A stretch of 64,000 nt of DNA from an uncultured Porphyromonadaceae bacterium (GTDB taxonomy: Bacteria > Bacteroidota > Bacteroidia > Bacteroidales > Muribaculaceae). Shown here piece by piece: positions 41,481 to 50,204 of the stretch. Both the position numbers and the translations under genes were made by a program. The stretch lies in assembly GCA_937892215.1 (NCBI GenBank), contig CALAVE010000080.1, positions 1-64,000 of the forward strand, in the 5' to 3' direction. The notes under the pieces were generated by a model. That model worked only from the letters and a program-made list of their open reading frames with translations. It did no database searches and was not told the DNA's origin. Positions within the stretch are counted from its first letter, which is position 1. Each line of letters opens with the position of its first letter.

Positions 41481-42664
41481 TCTGCGTCCTCCTCTACGAT
41501 GTCCTCTCTTGTCTTGCATATCACGCGAACTTTATCCACACACAGCGTTGAGCCTATTGCGCCCTCGAATGTGGCACCGTCTTTGCTCGACGAGAACACT
41601 ACCGTGAAATTGTAACCATAATTTTCCAACAAGTCGTAATCAATATCTTCTTTGTACTCGTAATCGAGTTCAAAGTAGGTCCACTCGTCGGTGTAGCGCA
41701 TGTCCTTTATCCTGGCTATAGCCACTATGTTGGGATTTGTGAGCACGTCATCGCCATATAGCATCACTTCATTCCCGTCCTTGTCGTGGTTGCGGTATAA
41801 AACAGAATAAATGTCGCCTATGTCATCGCGTTCCTGTATCTTGAAGTCCTTGTCTATAAATTCTTTACCTTTGCTGTATTTATAGTATCCGGTTATTTTC
41901 ACCGGCTGCTTGTTCCAGCGTATCCCAAAGTGCGTCGCTGCCAGGGCGTTGGTAAGCGCGCTTTTTGAGTCGAATGTGCCTAAGTACAGGTTTCCGGCCG
42001 CTATCGGCTTGTGTGTGCCCTTGCCCAGAGCTCCGGTGTCGCGCGTTATTAGTTGCACTCCGTAGCCGTCATAGCCTTCGGCAAGCGGACACGTGGGATA
42101 ATCGTATGGCTTGGCTGTCGCCTTGCTCAATCTGAAACCGCCGTTTCCGCTGGTCCAGTAGTCTCCATCAGTGCCATCCTCGCTCTGCCAGTCGTAGAAC
42201 CTATGGAAAGTTGGATCCAAATCAAACTTCTCAAAGTCCATCTTTATCTCGTTGGTAACGATATTGTATGGCTTCACAAAACGCACCAGATATTCGCGAC
42301 TCCACTGCCCGTCCTGGGATTTCACCGTGTAGCGCACTCCGGCTCCGCTGAAGTCATGCGTCGAACCGTTAGCCGGCTCTATCGTCGCTCCTTCTGTTAT
42401 CGCGAATCGGGGCGACATCGACGTCACGTCGGCTTCCGGCTTCACGTGGAATATCACGGTATTGCTCGAATATAGCACCTCCACTTGCGCGTCGGTCTCA
42501 TGGTAGAACATGTCGTCCACATTATCCACTTCCACCCATGCTTTCTCTATGTCGCACTCAGCGTTGAGTGGCTCTGCTTTGAAACAACCGGTAAGGGCTG
42601 CCGACAATGCCAGCAGCACGCTTGCTACGAAGATTTGTTTTCTGAATCTCATTCTCTTTTTCAT
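41477..42664 (-). CDS. PCMD-domain lipoprotein
   Basis: This protein has about 395 residues from ATG 42664. It has a lipoprotein signal peptide with lipobox LTGC near residue 26. Residues about 60-145 look like an N-terminal Ig-like or DUF-type strand domain (VIFHVKPEADVTSMSPRFAI). The rest is the PCMD domain (MDFEKFDLDP, then DYWTSGNGGF, then GYDGYGVQLITRDTG and a final CVDKVRVIC). PCMD proteins occur in gut Bacteroidota with outer-membrane barrels and are thought to bind or process carbohydrate. Here the barrel gene follows with a four-base overlap. Confidence 0.83.
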   Translation of the reverse strand: MKKRMRFRKQIFVASVLLALSAALTGCFKAEPLNAECDIEKAWVEVDNVDDMFYHETDAQVEVLYSSNTVIFHVKPEADVTSMSPRFAITEGATIEPANGSTHDFSGAGVRYTVKSQDGQWSREYLVRFVKPYNIVTNEIKMDFEKFDLDPTFHRFYDWQSEDGTDGDYWTSGNGGFRLSKATAKPYDYPTCPLAEGYDGYGVQLITRDTGALGKGTHKPIAAGNLYLGTFDSKSALTNALAATHFGIRWNKQPVKITGYYKYSKGKEFIDKDFKIQERDDIGDIYSVLYRNHDKDGNEVMLYGDDVLTNPNIVAIARIKDMRYTDEWTYFELDYEYKEDIDYDLLENYGYNFTVVFSSSKDGATFEGAIGSTLCVDKVRVICKTREDIVEEDAE

Positions 42665-42711
42665 CGGAGTGACGGGCACCCCAGTTAGTTTACTATTGAT
42701 TTTCCAGTTTG

Positions 42712-42719
42712 CAAAGGTA
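42712..42719 (-). promoter_or_regulatory. -7 box of the PCMD lipoprotein-barrel operon
   Basis: TACCTTTG followed by CAAA on the minus strand, 48 bases before the ATG, matches the Bacteroidota -7 element. The -33 box is not at the ideal distance. Confidence 0.5.
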
Positions 42720-42965
42720 AATAATTTATTGCAATTTCACCTCAAAATATGCCTAAAATTCACCTAAAAACCTGAAAATCGATAAATTTGTACATAATTA
42801 CAACCCCCACACAAAACTTTTGCACCCTCACCACAAAACTCTCCTCCTCCCAAAAAACTTTCTACCCTCCCACCACATCGTCTTCACCACCCATCCCCTG
42901 CTTCTAACTAGCCCCATAAGCCCCATAGGCCCTATCCCCGCACCCACACCCGCCAAGGAAAGCGG

Positions 42966-43161
42966 CCTCGAAGACGCTGGGCGGATCGGAGACCCTCGCC
43001 GCTTGGTCCATTAGCGGCTCCTCAGTAAGTGCCTCGAACCACGAAGTGCTCGGGGAGATGATGAAGTGCAAGTCGCACATATGTGCGGTGCACGGTGACC
43101 GCAAGGGCATCATCACTCTACCCAACATTGAGGAACTTCACCACCCACCGGCATAACCCGC
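42966..43161. repeat. Structured intergenic element, copy C (second variant)
   Basis: This element has the same modules as copies A and B but with changed stems. P1 is GAGATGATG (43055-43063) with CATCATCACTC (43108-43118), P3 is GTGCA (43066-43070) with TGCAC (43089-43093), and P2 is the perfect palindrome CGCACATATGTGCG (43074-43087). A CCGCT/AGCGG hairpin is in its middle. It lies 3' of the acyltransferase gene at 43221. To the left are CCCCATAAG and CCCATAGGCCCTAT words (42911-42935). No gene is seen in 42665-43220. Confidence 0.78.
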
Positions 43162-43215
43162 TAATAGCAGCTAATCGCTAACCGCTAATCGCTAATCGCT
43201 AATCACTAATCACTA
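43162..43215. repeat. GCTAATCG octamer tract
   Basis: Six or more repeats of an eight-base CTAATCG-type unit end just before the stop codon of the 43221 gene. They are adjacent to copy C. Confidence 0.7.
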
Positions 43216-43220
43216 TCCCG

Positions 43221-44339
43221 CTATCCGCGTTTCCGTATCAGTTCCTTCTGAGCCGTCAGGTGCGGGAACACGCGGATCATCACCCATATCACACCCAGTT
43301 CCACCAACAGCACCACTATCAGCGTCATCCACCACCATTCTATCTTGTATAGCGGCATCCCCTCTGGCATCACACGGTACCATCCGTACAGCAGCACGAA
43401 GCCTATCGGCCTCAGCAGGAAGTAATGCGTTCCCAGCACTATTATCGAGTATCGCCCTATGTAGCATATCACCGGCACGCGTGGCAGGTTCTTGCTCGCC
43501 CAGAACAGTGCCAGTATCGAGCAGAATGGCACCAGATACAGCCACCACCAGTCGGGAAGCATCTGCTGGAACAGGTCTATGCTTTGCTGTACGTAGTGCG
43601 CCCACAGATACACGCACACGCCAACCACCGCCAGCACCGCGAATCCCCACTTGTCGTGCTTGTTGGCCTTCAGGTAACCGTGTTGCTTCACCAGCGAACC
43701 CAGCATAAAGAAGGGTAGGGCCACCAGCGACGTGTCCAGCATATACGGCAGTTTAATCTTGTTCACTCCCAAGTAGTATCCCACGGCCGCTATCGCCACC
43801 ACAGCCGCTATCAGCCACCAGCCTTTCAGCCACTTCTGCAGCGCGTAGTAGATTATGTTCACCCAGAACAGACTCATCAGGAACCACAGCACCGCGTTGT
43901 AGTACCAGTTCCCCGTCCCGTGGAATCGTGGGTCGGTGAAGATGTCCATTATTCGCCCGGCGTCAAATCGCACCGTGGCCTCCAACTGGAACGGCCACAC
44001 CTTGAAGAAGAACGCCCATGCCACCGCTAAGAAGTAGAAGAACAGCAGCGGTATCACAATGTTGTTCACTTTATGCCGGGTGAAGTCGCCGAATCCGTCG
44101 TATAACTTGAAGAACAGGCCGCTCAGGAAGTAGTACATCGGTATCCTGAACGACATCAGAGACCGGTTCAGGTCCAGCGGCATGAAGTTGCCGTTGATAT
44201 GGTTGGTCACGATGAAGATGATACACAGACCCTTCATGAAGTCTATGTAGGGAATTCGCTCTTTCTTGGCTGCAAGCGGCGCCGCGGCAATCGTCTGCCG
44301 CTTCCCGCGCTCCGCCCTGTGCTTTGCCTTCTCTTTCAT
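43221..44339 (-). CDS. Acyltransferase family 3 membrane protein
   Basis: This 372-residue protein has a basic cytoplasmic N-terminus and about ten membrane segments. RIPYIDFMKGLCIIFIVTNH gives the conserved Asp and His, and FRIPMYYFLSGLFFK follows. It lies 19 bases after valS on the same strand and is probably co-transcribed. Surface sugar O-acetylation is the general family role. The substrate is unknown. Confidence 0.83.
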   Translation of the reverse strand: MKEKAKHRAERGKRQTIAAAPLAAKKERIPYIDFMKGLCIIFIVTNHINGNFMPLDLNRSLMSFRIPMYYFLSGLFFKLYDGFGDFTRHKVNNIVIPLLFFYFLAVAWAFFFKVWPFQLEATVRFDAGRIMDIFTDPRFHGTGNWYYNAVLWFLMSLFWVNIIYYALQKWLKGWWLIAAVVAIAAVGYYLGVNKIKLPYMLDTSLVALPFFMLGSLVKQHGYLKANKHDKWGFAVLAVVGVCVYLWAHYVQQSIDLFQQMLPDWWWLYLVPFCSILALFWASKNLPRVPVICYIGRYSIIVLGTHYFLLRPIGFVLLYGWYRVMPEGMPLYKIEWWWMTLIVVLLVELGVIWVMIRVFPHLTAQKELIRKRG

Positions 44340-44358
44340 CGTGGTCCGTTCCGCCGGC

Positions 44359-46980
44359 TTAGTGCTTCAGTGCCTCTATGCTCTCGCTCAGGGTCGCTAT
44401 CTTGCTCTCTGCGTCGGCTTTTTTCTTCTTCTCGGCGGCAACCACGGCCTCGGGTGCGTTAGCCACGAAACGCTCGTTGCTCAGTTTCTTTTCCACCGAT
44501 GTCAGGAAGCCGCGGTAGTAGTCCAGCTCTTTCTGCAGCTTGGCTATCTCTTCGTCCACGTTGATGTTGCCCTGCAGCGGCACCGCATATTCTGTTGTGC
44601 CCACTAAGAACGACGCCGCTGTCGGGTCCTTGCTCTCCACCTCGGCTATCTCGCTCACGTTGGCCACCTTGCTCAGTATGTCGCCCAGTCGGTTGCTCAT
44701 CTTGCCCACTACTTGCAGTGTCAGGGCCTCTTTGTTGGCTATGTTCTTGGCGGTGCGGATGTTGCGCACGCCGCTCACTATGCCCTTCAGATCTTCCATC
44801 TGGCGCAGTAGTTCGGCGTCTGTCTCGCCGGCCTCCGGTATCTGGGCATACATGATGCTCTCACCGTCGGCGCGCTCGCTGATGTGCTGCCACAGTTCCT
44901 CGGTGATAAACGGCATGAACGGATGCAGCAGTCGCAGCAGGATGTCGAAGAACTCCAGTGTTGCCTCCAGCGTGGCCTTGTCTATGGGCTGCTGGTACGC
45001 CGGCTTCACTATCTCTAAGTACCATGCCGAGAACTCTTCCCAGAACAGGCGATACACTGCCATCAGGGCCTCGTTCAGGCGGAATTTGCCGAACAGGTCC
45101 TTCACCTCGGCCAGGGTGCTGTTCAGCACCGACCGGAACCATGCCACGGCCTTGCGACTGTGCTCGGGCTGCTCTATGTCTGCCACATCCCAACCTTTCA
45201 CCAGTCGGAACGCGTTCCATATCTTGTTGTTGAAGTTGCGCCCTTGCTCGCACAGGGCATCATCGTACAGGATGTCGTTCCCCGCCGGCGCGGCCAGCAT
45301 CAGACCCATGCGCACGCCGTCTGCCCCGAAGCGGTCTATCAGCTTCAGCGGGTCGGGCGAGTTGCCCAGCGACTTGCTCATCTTACGCCCCAGTTTGTCG
45401 CGTACTATTCCGGTGAAATACACGTTCTTGAACGGCTTGTCGCCCATGTACTCGTAACCGGCTATTATCATCCTGGCTACCCAGAAGAATATGATGTCCG
45501 GGCCGGTCACCAGGTCGCTGGTGGGGTAGTAGTATTTCAGCTCCTCGTTGCCGGGATTGTTGATTCCGTCAAACAGCGATATCGGCCACAGCCAACTGCT
45601 GAACCACGTGTCCAGGCAGTCTTCGTCTTGGCGCAGGTCGGCGGCCGTCAGGCTCGGGTCGCCGCTCTTCGAGCGCGCCAGTTCCACGGCCTTCTCCACC
45701 GTCTCGGCCACCACGTAGCCGCCCTTGGGCATGAAGTACGCGGGGATGCGGTGACCCCACCACAACTGGCGGCTTATGCACCAGTCTTTGGTGTCGGTCA
45801 TCCAGTGACGGTAGGTGTTTTTGAACTTCATCGGGTAGAACTTCACATCATCGGTCATCACGGCATCAAGCGCTGGCTTCACCAGGTCGGTCATCTTCAG
45901 GAACCACTGCATCGACAGTTTCGGCTCTATCGCCACCTTGGTGCGCTCGCTGAAGCCTACTTTGTTGGTGTAAGCCTCCACTTTCTCCATCAGCCCCGCG
46001 GCCTCTAAGTCTTTCTCTATCTGCTTGCGCACGTCAAACCGGTCCATGCCCACGTACATACCGGCTGCCTCGCTCAGTGTGCCGTCGTCGTTGAAGATGT
46101 CTATGCTTTCCAGATTGTGCTTCTCGCCCAGCATGTAGTCGTTCACGTCGTGGGCGGGTGTCACTTTCAGACAGCCTGTTCCGAACTCTATGTCCACGTA
46201 GTCATCCTCTATCACCGGTATCTCTCGCCCCACAAGCGGCACTATCACGTGCTTGCCGCGTAGGTGCTGGTTCTTCGGGTCGTGGGGGTTGATACACATC
46301 GCCGTGTCGCCCATGATGGTCTCGGGACGCGTCGTGGCCACTATTGCGTAACCGTCTTCGCCCACTATCTTGTAGCGCAGGTAGTACAACTTGCTGTGCT
46401 CCTCTTTGTATATCACTTCCTCGTCGCTCAGCGCGGTCTGTGCCGCGGGGTCCCAGTTCACCATGCGAACTCCGCGGTATATCAGTCCCTTGTTGTATAG
46501 GTCAACGAACACTTTCAGCACGCTCTCGCTGCGCTTCTCGTCCATCGTGAACGCCGTCCGGCTCCAGTCGCACGATGCGCCCACCTTGCGCAACTGCTGC
46601 AAGATGATGCCGCCGTACTCGTGCGTCCAGTCCCATGCGTGTTTCAGGAATTCCTCGCGGGTCAGGTCGGTCTTCTTTATGCCCTGCTCGGCCAGGCGTT
46701 TCACCACTTTAGCCTCGGTCGCTATCGACGCGTGGTCTGTTCCGGGCACCCACAGCGCGTTCTTGCCTTCCATCCGAGCGCGCCTAATCAGTATGTCCTG
46801 TATGGTCTCATTCAGCATGTGACCCATGTGAAGCACTCCTGTCACGTTTGGCGGCGGAATCACTATCGTGTAGGGCTCGCGCTCGTCTGGTGTCGATTTG
46901 AACAGGTCGTGGTCCATCCAGTATTGGTACCATTTGTCTTCTACTTCTTTGGGATCGTACTTTGTTGCTAAAGTGTTCAT
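44359..46980 (-). CDS. valS: Valyl-tRNA synthetase
   Basis: This 873-residue class I synthetase has PPPNVTGVLHMGHMLN (HIGH-type signature), the editing-domain segment ATTRPETIMGDTA and GRKMSKSLGNSPDP (KMSKS). A tRNA-binding helical domain and a C-terminal coiled coil (last ~65 residues, EEIAKLQKELDYYRG) follow. It charges tRNA-Val with proofreading against threonine. All domains are present and the length is normal. Confidence 0.97.
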   Translation of the reverse strand: MNTLATKYDPKEVEDKWYQYWMDHDLFKSTPDEREPYTIVIPPPNVTGVLHMGHMLNETIQDILIRRARMEGKNALWVPGTDHASIATEAKVVKRLAEQGIKKTDLTREEFLKHAWDWTHEYGGIILQQLRKVGASCDWSRTAFTMDEKRSESVLKVFVDLYNKGLIYRGVRMVNWDPAAQTALSDEEVIYKEEHSKLYYLRYKIVGEDGYAIVATTRPETIMGDTAMCINPHDPKNQHLRGKHVIVPLVGREIPVIEDDYVDIEFGTGCLKVTPAHDVNDYMLGEKHNLESIDIFNDDGTLSEAAGMYVGMDRFDVRKQIEKDLEAAGLMEKVEAYTNKVGFSERTKVAIEPKLSMQWFLKMTDLVKPALDAVMTDDVKFYPMKFKNTYRHWMTDTKDWCISRQLWWGHRIPAYFMPKGGYVVAETVEKAVELARSKSGDPSLTAADLRQDEDCLDTWFSSWLWPISLFDGINNPGNEELKYYYPTSDLVTGPDIIFFWVARMIIAGYEYMGDKPFKNVYFTGIVRDKLGRKMSKSLGNSPDPLKLIDRFGADGVRMGLMLAAPAGNDILYDDALCEQGRNFNNKIWNAFRLVKGWDVADIEQPEHSRKAVAWFRSVLNSTLAEVKDLFGKFRLNEALMAVYRLFWEEFSAWYLEIVKPAYQQPIDKATLEATLEFFDILLRLLHPFMPFITEELWQHISERADGESIMYAQIPEAGETDAELLRQMEDLKGIVSGVRNIRTAKNIANKEALTLQVVGKMSNRLGDILSKVANVSEIAEVESKDPTAASFLVGTTEYAVPLQGNINVDEEIAKLQKELDYYRGFLTSVEKKLSNERFVANAPEAVVAAEKKKKADAESKIATLSESIEALKH

Positions 46981-47029
46981 ATTTAATTCTTTATATAGTT
47001 ATCTGTAATGTCTCTCTCTGATTTCCCTG

Positions 47030-47037
47030 CAAAGGTA
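47030..47037 (-). promoter_or_regulatory. -7 box of valS
   Basis: TACCTTTG plus CA on the minus strand, about 50 bases before the valS ATG, fits the Bacteroidota -7 element. No convincing -33 box is found. Confidence 0.45.
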
Positions 47038-47119
47038 AACAAAAAAATGCTATTTTCCACCTCTTAGGCGCTCTCAAGTTGCTTTTCTCTATCTCCAATT
47101 GCCTCTGTGGGGTGGGGAA

Positions 47120-47653
47120 TTAAGCCGTGAAGAAGGTGAAGTTTACTTTCCCGTAATTGCGATGCTCGGTAAATTGTGGCATCTTGCTGAAATCGTGCGC
47201 CTTGGAGTGCTCTATCACCACCATCGTCCCGGGCTTCACCAGCCGCGAACTCAATATCAGTTCGGGGATCTCGGCAAAACGGGGATGCTCGTAAGGTGGA
47301 TCGGCGAAAATGAAATCAAACTGCCTGTCGCACACGCCTATAAACTTGAACACGTCGCCGCGTATCACGGTCAGGTTCTCGTCACCGAGCAGCGATTTCA
47401 CTTTGTTGATGAATTTCCACTGTACTGTGGCTTGCTCCACGCACGTCACGCTCGGACAGCCTCTCGACAGTAACTCGAAACTCACCGCTCCGGTGCCGGC
47501 AAAGAGGTCCAGCGCCTCGGTCGCCTCAAAGTCTATTCGGTTATTTAGCAGGTTGAATAGGCTCTCTCTCGCCATGTCTGTTGTGGGCCTGGCACTGATG
47601 TTGGTGGGAACGTCGAAACGGCGCCTACCGTATTTTCCGCTTATGATTCTCAT
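47120..47653 (-). CDS. rsmD: 16S rRNA (guanine(966)-N2)-methyltransferase
   Basis: This 177-residue methyltransferase starts MRIISGKYGRRRFDVP and has LDLFAGTGAVSFELLSRG (S-adenosylmethionine site) and FIFADPPYEHP (catalytic D-P-P-Y). It methylates G966 of 16S rRNA. It overlaps the DUF3822 gene by four bases, a pairing common in Bacteroidales. Confidence 0.93.
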   Translation of the reverse strand: MRIISGKYGRRRFDVPTNISARPTTDMARESLFNLLNNRIDFEATEALDLFAGTGAVSFELLSRGCPSVTCVEQATVQWKFINKVKSLLGDENLTVIRGDVFKFIGVCDRQFDFIFADPPYEHPRFAEIPELILSSRLVKPGTMVVIEHSKAHDFSKMPQFTEHRNYGKVNFTFFTA

Positions 47654-48474
47654 CGTTTCTCTGTATTGTTGCCTTGAACTGCCGCCTGAAGCAAGATGTG
47701 GGGTATTTCGGCCACTTTTTCACCCAGCTTGAGGGCTTTGGCGGGAATCATCTCCGGCATGGCGGTCTCCACGTATCGCCGCAGGGTCTCCAGCAACTGG
47801 CCTCTGTCTTTGTGCTTCCCGGTGAGCAGCAACTCGTCGCTCCTTTGGTCCAGACCTAAGGTCTCCCACATTTTCAGCGCAAAGTAGGCGGCATCGTTGA
47901 TGTCTTTGAAACTGAATGTGTTGGCGGCCTCAAGTCGTCCTTCTCCTGCCACTGTCACGTCCATCGTCGTCTCCTCCAGGTTGATGTGCATCTGCCTGTG
48001 CGCTACTGTCGCAGAGAGCTCTGTGGCGGCCTTTATCAGGGGCGTCAGGTGGCTGTAAATCTGCCCGTTGGCAAAGGTGCGCTTCAGAAAACCGAACACT
48101 CCCTCTTCAAGCAGCATTGCCACGCGGGGCTCTTCGTCGCCTAATGTGTCGGCCAATGATGCCTCCTCATTGGCGCTTGCCACCGATGCGCGCAACAGTT
48201 GCTCGGCCTCTGCCTCATCGGTCACGTCGGGGGGCAGCAGCAGGAAGTTCTTGGCGCGGATTACAATGCGGATGTTGCCGTAGTCCTGAAGCAATGGCTC
48301 GTTGTCATACACCGCGGCCTCCAGCCGCTGCTTGAAGTCGCCCGGGCCGGCTACACTTATCTCGTCGGTGATAAGCGAGTTCTGCTGCGTTGTGCTGTAG
48401 CGCACCACGGTTATCTCTTTCTCGTCTATTCCGAGTAGCAGTATCCACAACTCGGGTCGGTTCACGTTTTTCAT
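47650..48474 (-). CDS. DUF3822 family protein
   Basis: This 274-residue protein is from a Bacteroidota family of unknown function usually encoded directly before rsmD. It has an actin-like/ASKHA look in two halves: LWILLLGIDEKEITVVRYS near the start, and INLEETTMDVTVAGEGRLEAANTFSFKDINDAAYFALKMWETLGLDQR in the middle. The last part resembles LLLTGKHKDRGQLLETLRRYV. A role in pilus or ribosome biology has not been shown. Its stop overlaps the rsmD start. Confidence 0.85.
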   Translation of the reverse strand: MKNVNRPELWILLLGIDEKEITVVRYSTTQQNSLITDEISVAGPGDFKQRLEAAVYDNEPLLQDYGNIRIVIRAKNFLLLPPDVTDEAEAEQLLRASVASANEEASLADTLGDEEPRVAMLLEEGVFGFLKRTFANGQIYSHLTPLIKAATELSATVAHRQMHINLEETTMDVTVAGEGRLEAANTFSFKDINDAAYFALKMWETLGLDQRSDELLLTGKHKDRGQLLETLRRYVETAMPEMIPAKALKLGEKVAEIPHILLQAAVQGNNTEKR

Positions 48475-48504
48475 ATCTTGTCTTTCTTTTTCCGGACTGG
48501 CTTG

Positions 48505-49644
48505 CTATTCTGCCGCCCGGCCCATGTTTATCATCAAGTCTTTTACCGCTGCTCTGATGTTCTGCAGTGTCTCTTCGGGACGCATGGCCTCGTCAAGTGG
48601 TATATGGGCGGGGCTGACGGGTATTATGGCGTCGAACGGCGGCAACTCTTCATCAAATTTCGCCGCTCCGCACAGCCCTACGCACTTCACACCGGCCGCA
48701 TGGCTCTCTTTCAGTATCTCACCCGCGATTTTGCCCATCCCGGTCTGCGCGTCTATGCGTCCCTCGCCGGTTATCACCAGGTCGGCGTCGCTGATGAGTT
48801 CCCTGAACCCTGTCATTTCCAGCACACACTGCGCTCCGCTCTTTATCTCGGCTCCCATAAAGGCCATCAGGCCGGCTGCTATCCCTCCGGCTGCTCCGGC
48901 TCCTGGACGTTCGGCAACTCCATCGGGCATGAGTTTGCTGAAATTTTGCAGTCCTTCTTCTAATTTTTCCACTTCTTCAGGCGACGCGCCTTTTTGTGGA
49001 GCAAAAATCCGGGCAGCGCCGCGTGGACCCAATAGTGGGTTTTCCACGTCACTGAGCACTCCCACCTCTACTGGCGCGGCTTTGAGCCCATTTTTGCCTA
49101 AATTGACCGGTTTTCGCGGGTTTCGCACGCTTTTTATGTGGTTAAGGCTCTCTGCCACAGGCTCTAAGGCTCTCCCCGAATCGTCAAGAAATTCAAAACC
49201 GAGCGCGCTAAGCGCTCCAATGCCTCCATCGCATGTGCAACTCCCTCCTAATGAGAGGATTATGCGCCTGAAACCCTTCGAAATAGCGTCACACATGGCC
49301 TCTCCTACGGCTAATGTGCTGGAACGCATTATGTTACGCTTTTTTTGAGGAATGAGCGTGAGCCCTACGATTTTTGCCGTTTCTATTAACGCTCTGTCTC
49401 CCAGCGATATATATTTTGCTCTCATACGTGGCAGTCCCTCCACCGGAGCCGCCACTTCGCACTCCTGCCACTCCACTTTTCGCGCATGCGCCACCGCTTC
49501 AAGGGTTCCTTCACCGCCGTCTGCCACCCTCACAGTCAGCACTTTACACTTGCTGTTTTCATTTATGGCTGCGGACACCGTGTCGGCTATCATTTCCTGA
49601 GTAGCCGACCCTTTGAACTTGTCTATCGCAACCACAATCTTCAT
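48505..49644 (-). CDS. Glycerate kinase (GarK/GlxK type)
   Basis: This 379-residue protein begins MKIVVAIDKFKGSATQEMIA and has RVADGGEGTLEAV, ILSLGGSCTCDGGIGALSALG, RPGAGAAGGIAAGLMAF and the nucleotide-site VITGEGRIDAQTGMGK. These are the markers of the two-domain glycerate 2-kinase family. It makes 2-phosphoglycerate from D-glycerate. It lies 30 bases upstream of the DUF3822 gene. Confidence 0.93.
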   Translation of the reverse strand: MKIVVAIDKFKGSATQEMIADTVSAAINENSKCKVLTVRVADGGEGTLEAVAHARKVEWQECEVAAPVEGLPRMRAKYISLGDRALIETAKIVGLTLIPQKKRNIMRSSTLAVGEAMCDAISKGFRRIILSLGGSCTCDGGIGALSALGFEFLDDSGRALEPVAESLNHIKSVRNPRKPVNLGKNGLKAAPVEVGVLSDVENPLLGPRGAARIFAPQKGASPEEVEKLEEGLQNFSKLMPDGVAERPGAGAAGGIAAGLMAFMGAEIKSGAQCVLEMTGFRELISDADLVITGEGRIDAQTGMGKIAGEILKESHAAGVKCVGLCGAAKFDEELPPFDAIIPVSPAHIPLDEAMRPEETLQNIRAAVKDLMINMGRAAE

Positions 49645-50130
49645 AACTACTGCAAATTTACGATTTTAGCCTCACTCCACCGCAGTTTTCTCGTTTTTTT
49701 CTATATCTGTGATATTTTTTTTACCATTCTTTTCGGCTGTCTGACTCCAACTTAGTTGGTGATGCCGTAAATACATGCATAGAGTTAAATCCTGGTAATA
49801 AAAAAGTTACCATGAGGCGCAGGCTTTTATCCTTTTACCGACTCAGTTTCGATACATCATTAACCAATGCAATCCCCTTCGTTCTTTGCCGGCGCGCCAT
49901 CATGGCAACTGTCATTGTTTTTCAAGGTAATGTGTATCAGAATTAAGAATAGAATTATTTAGCCTTTAAAAAATTACTTTTAACAATAAAACAGTTGGAT
50001 TTATTCACATAAAGCCGATGCAAAATTACATAATGAAACAATCTCAGACTCGTCCTCCGACAAATTGACAACTGATTTCAGACAAATTAGTGAAACCTTT
50101 CTCCAAATAGTCTTGGCGGAATACGAAATG
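49645..50130. other. Intergenic region with a possible 22-codon frame and small hairpins
   Basis: Near 49653-49660 TAAATTTG on the minus strand may be the -7 box of the glycerate kinase gene. A minus-strand frame of 22 codons (49903-49835, starting MMARRQRTKG) is followed by a TGGTAA/TTACCA hairpin (49793-49812) and a CCAAC/GTTGG hairpin (49747-49759). The frame is too short to accept without conservation. The region 49915-50060 is AT-rich without clear features. Confidence 0.3.
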
Positions 50131-50186
50131 GAGTCGCTTTTCGGCGACTCGTTCGCACGGGGCATAGCACGTAGGCATGCCCCGTG
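50131..50186 (-). terminator. Twin hairpins downstream of the AraC-type regulator
   Basis: Two perfect stems follow the stop codon on the minus strand: CACGGGGCAT with ATGCCCCGTG (50186-50156, ten pairs), then GAGTCGC with GCGACTC (50150-50131, seven pairs). No T-tract follows. They may end or protect the transcript. Confidence 0.5.
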
Positions 50187-50204
50187 ATTGGATGTGATTG
50201 TTGT

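Noticed and set aside
42904..43128. A minus-strand frame beginning MLGRVMMPLRS, with relatives at 38234 and 56611
   Set aside because: The start is shared by the copies, but the A/B variants shift frame after about 14 codons relative to C/D while hairpins are kept. Structure explains it better than protein.
43042..43156. A plus-strand frame ending EELHHPPA in copy C
   Set aside because: The A and B variants have a stop in this frame and D diverges at the end, so peptide conservation fails.
43162..43215. CRISPR-like array suspicion for the CTAATCG tracts
   Set aside because: Units are contiguous octamers with no unique spacers and no cas genes nearby.
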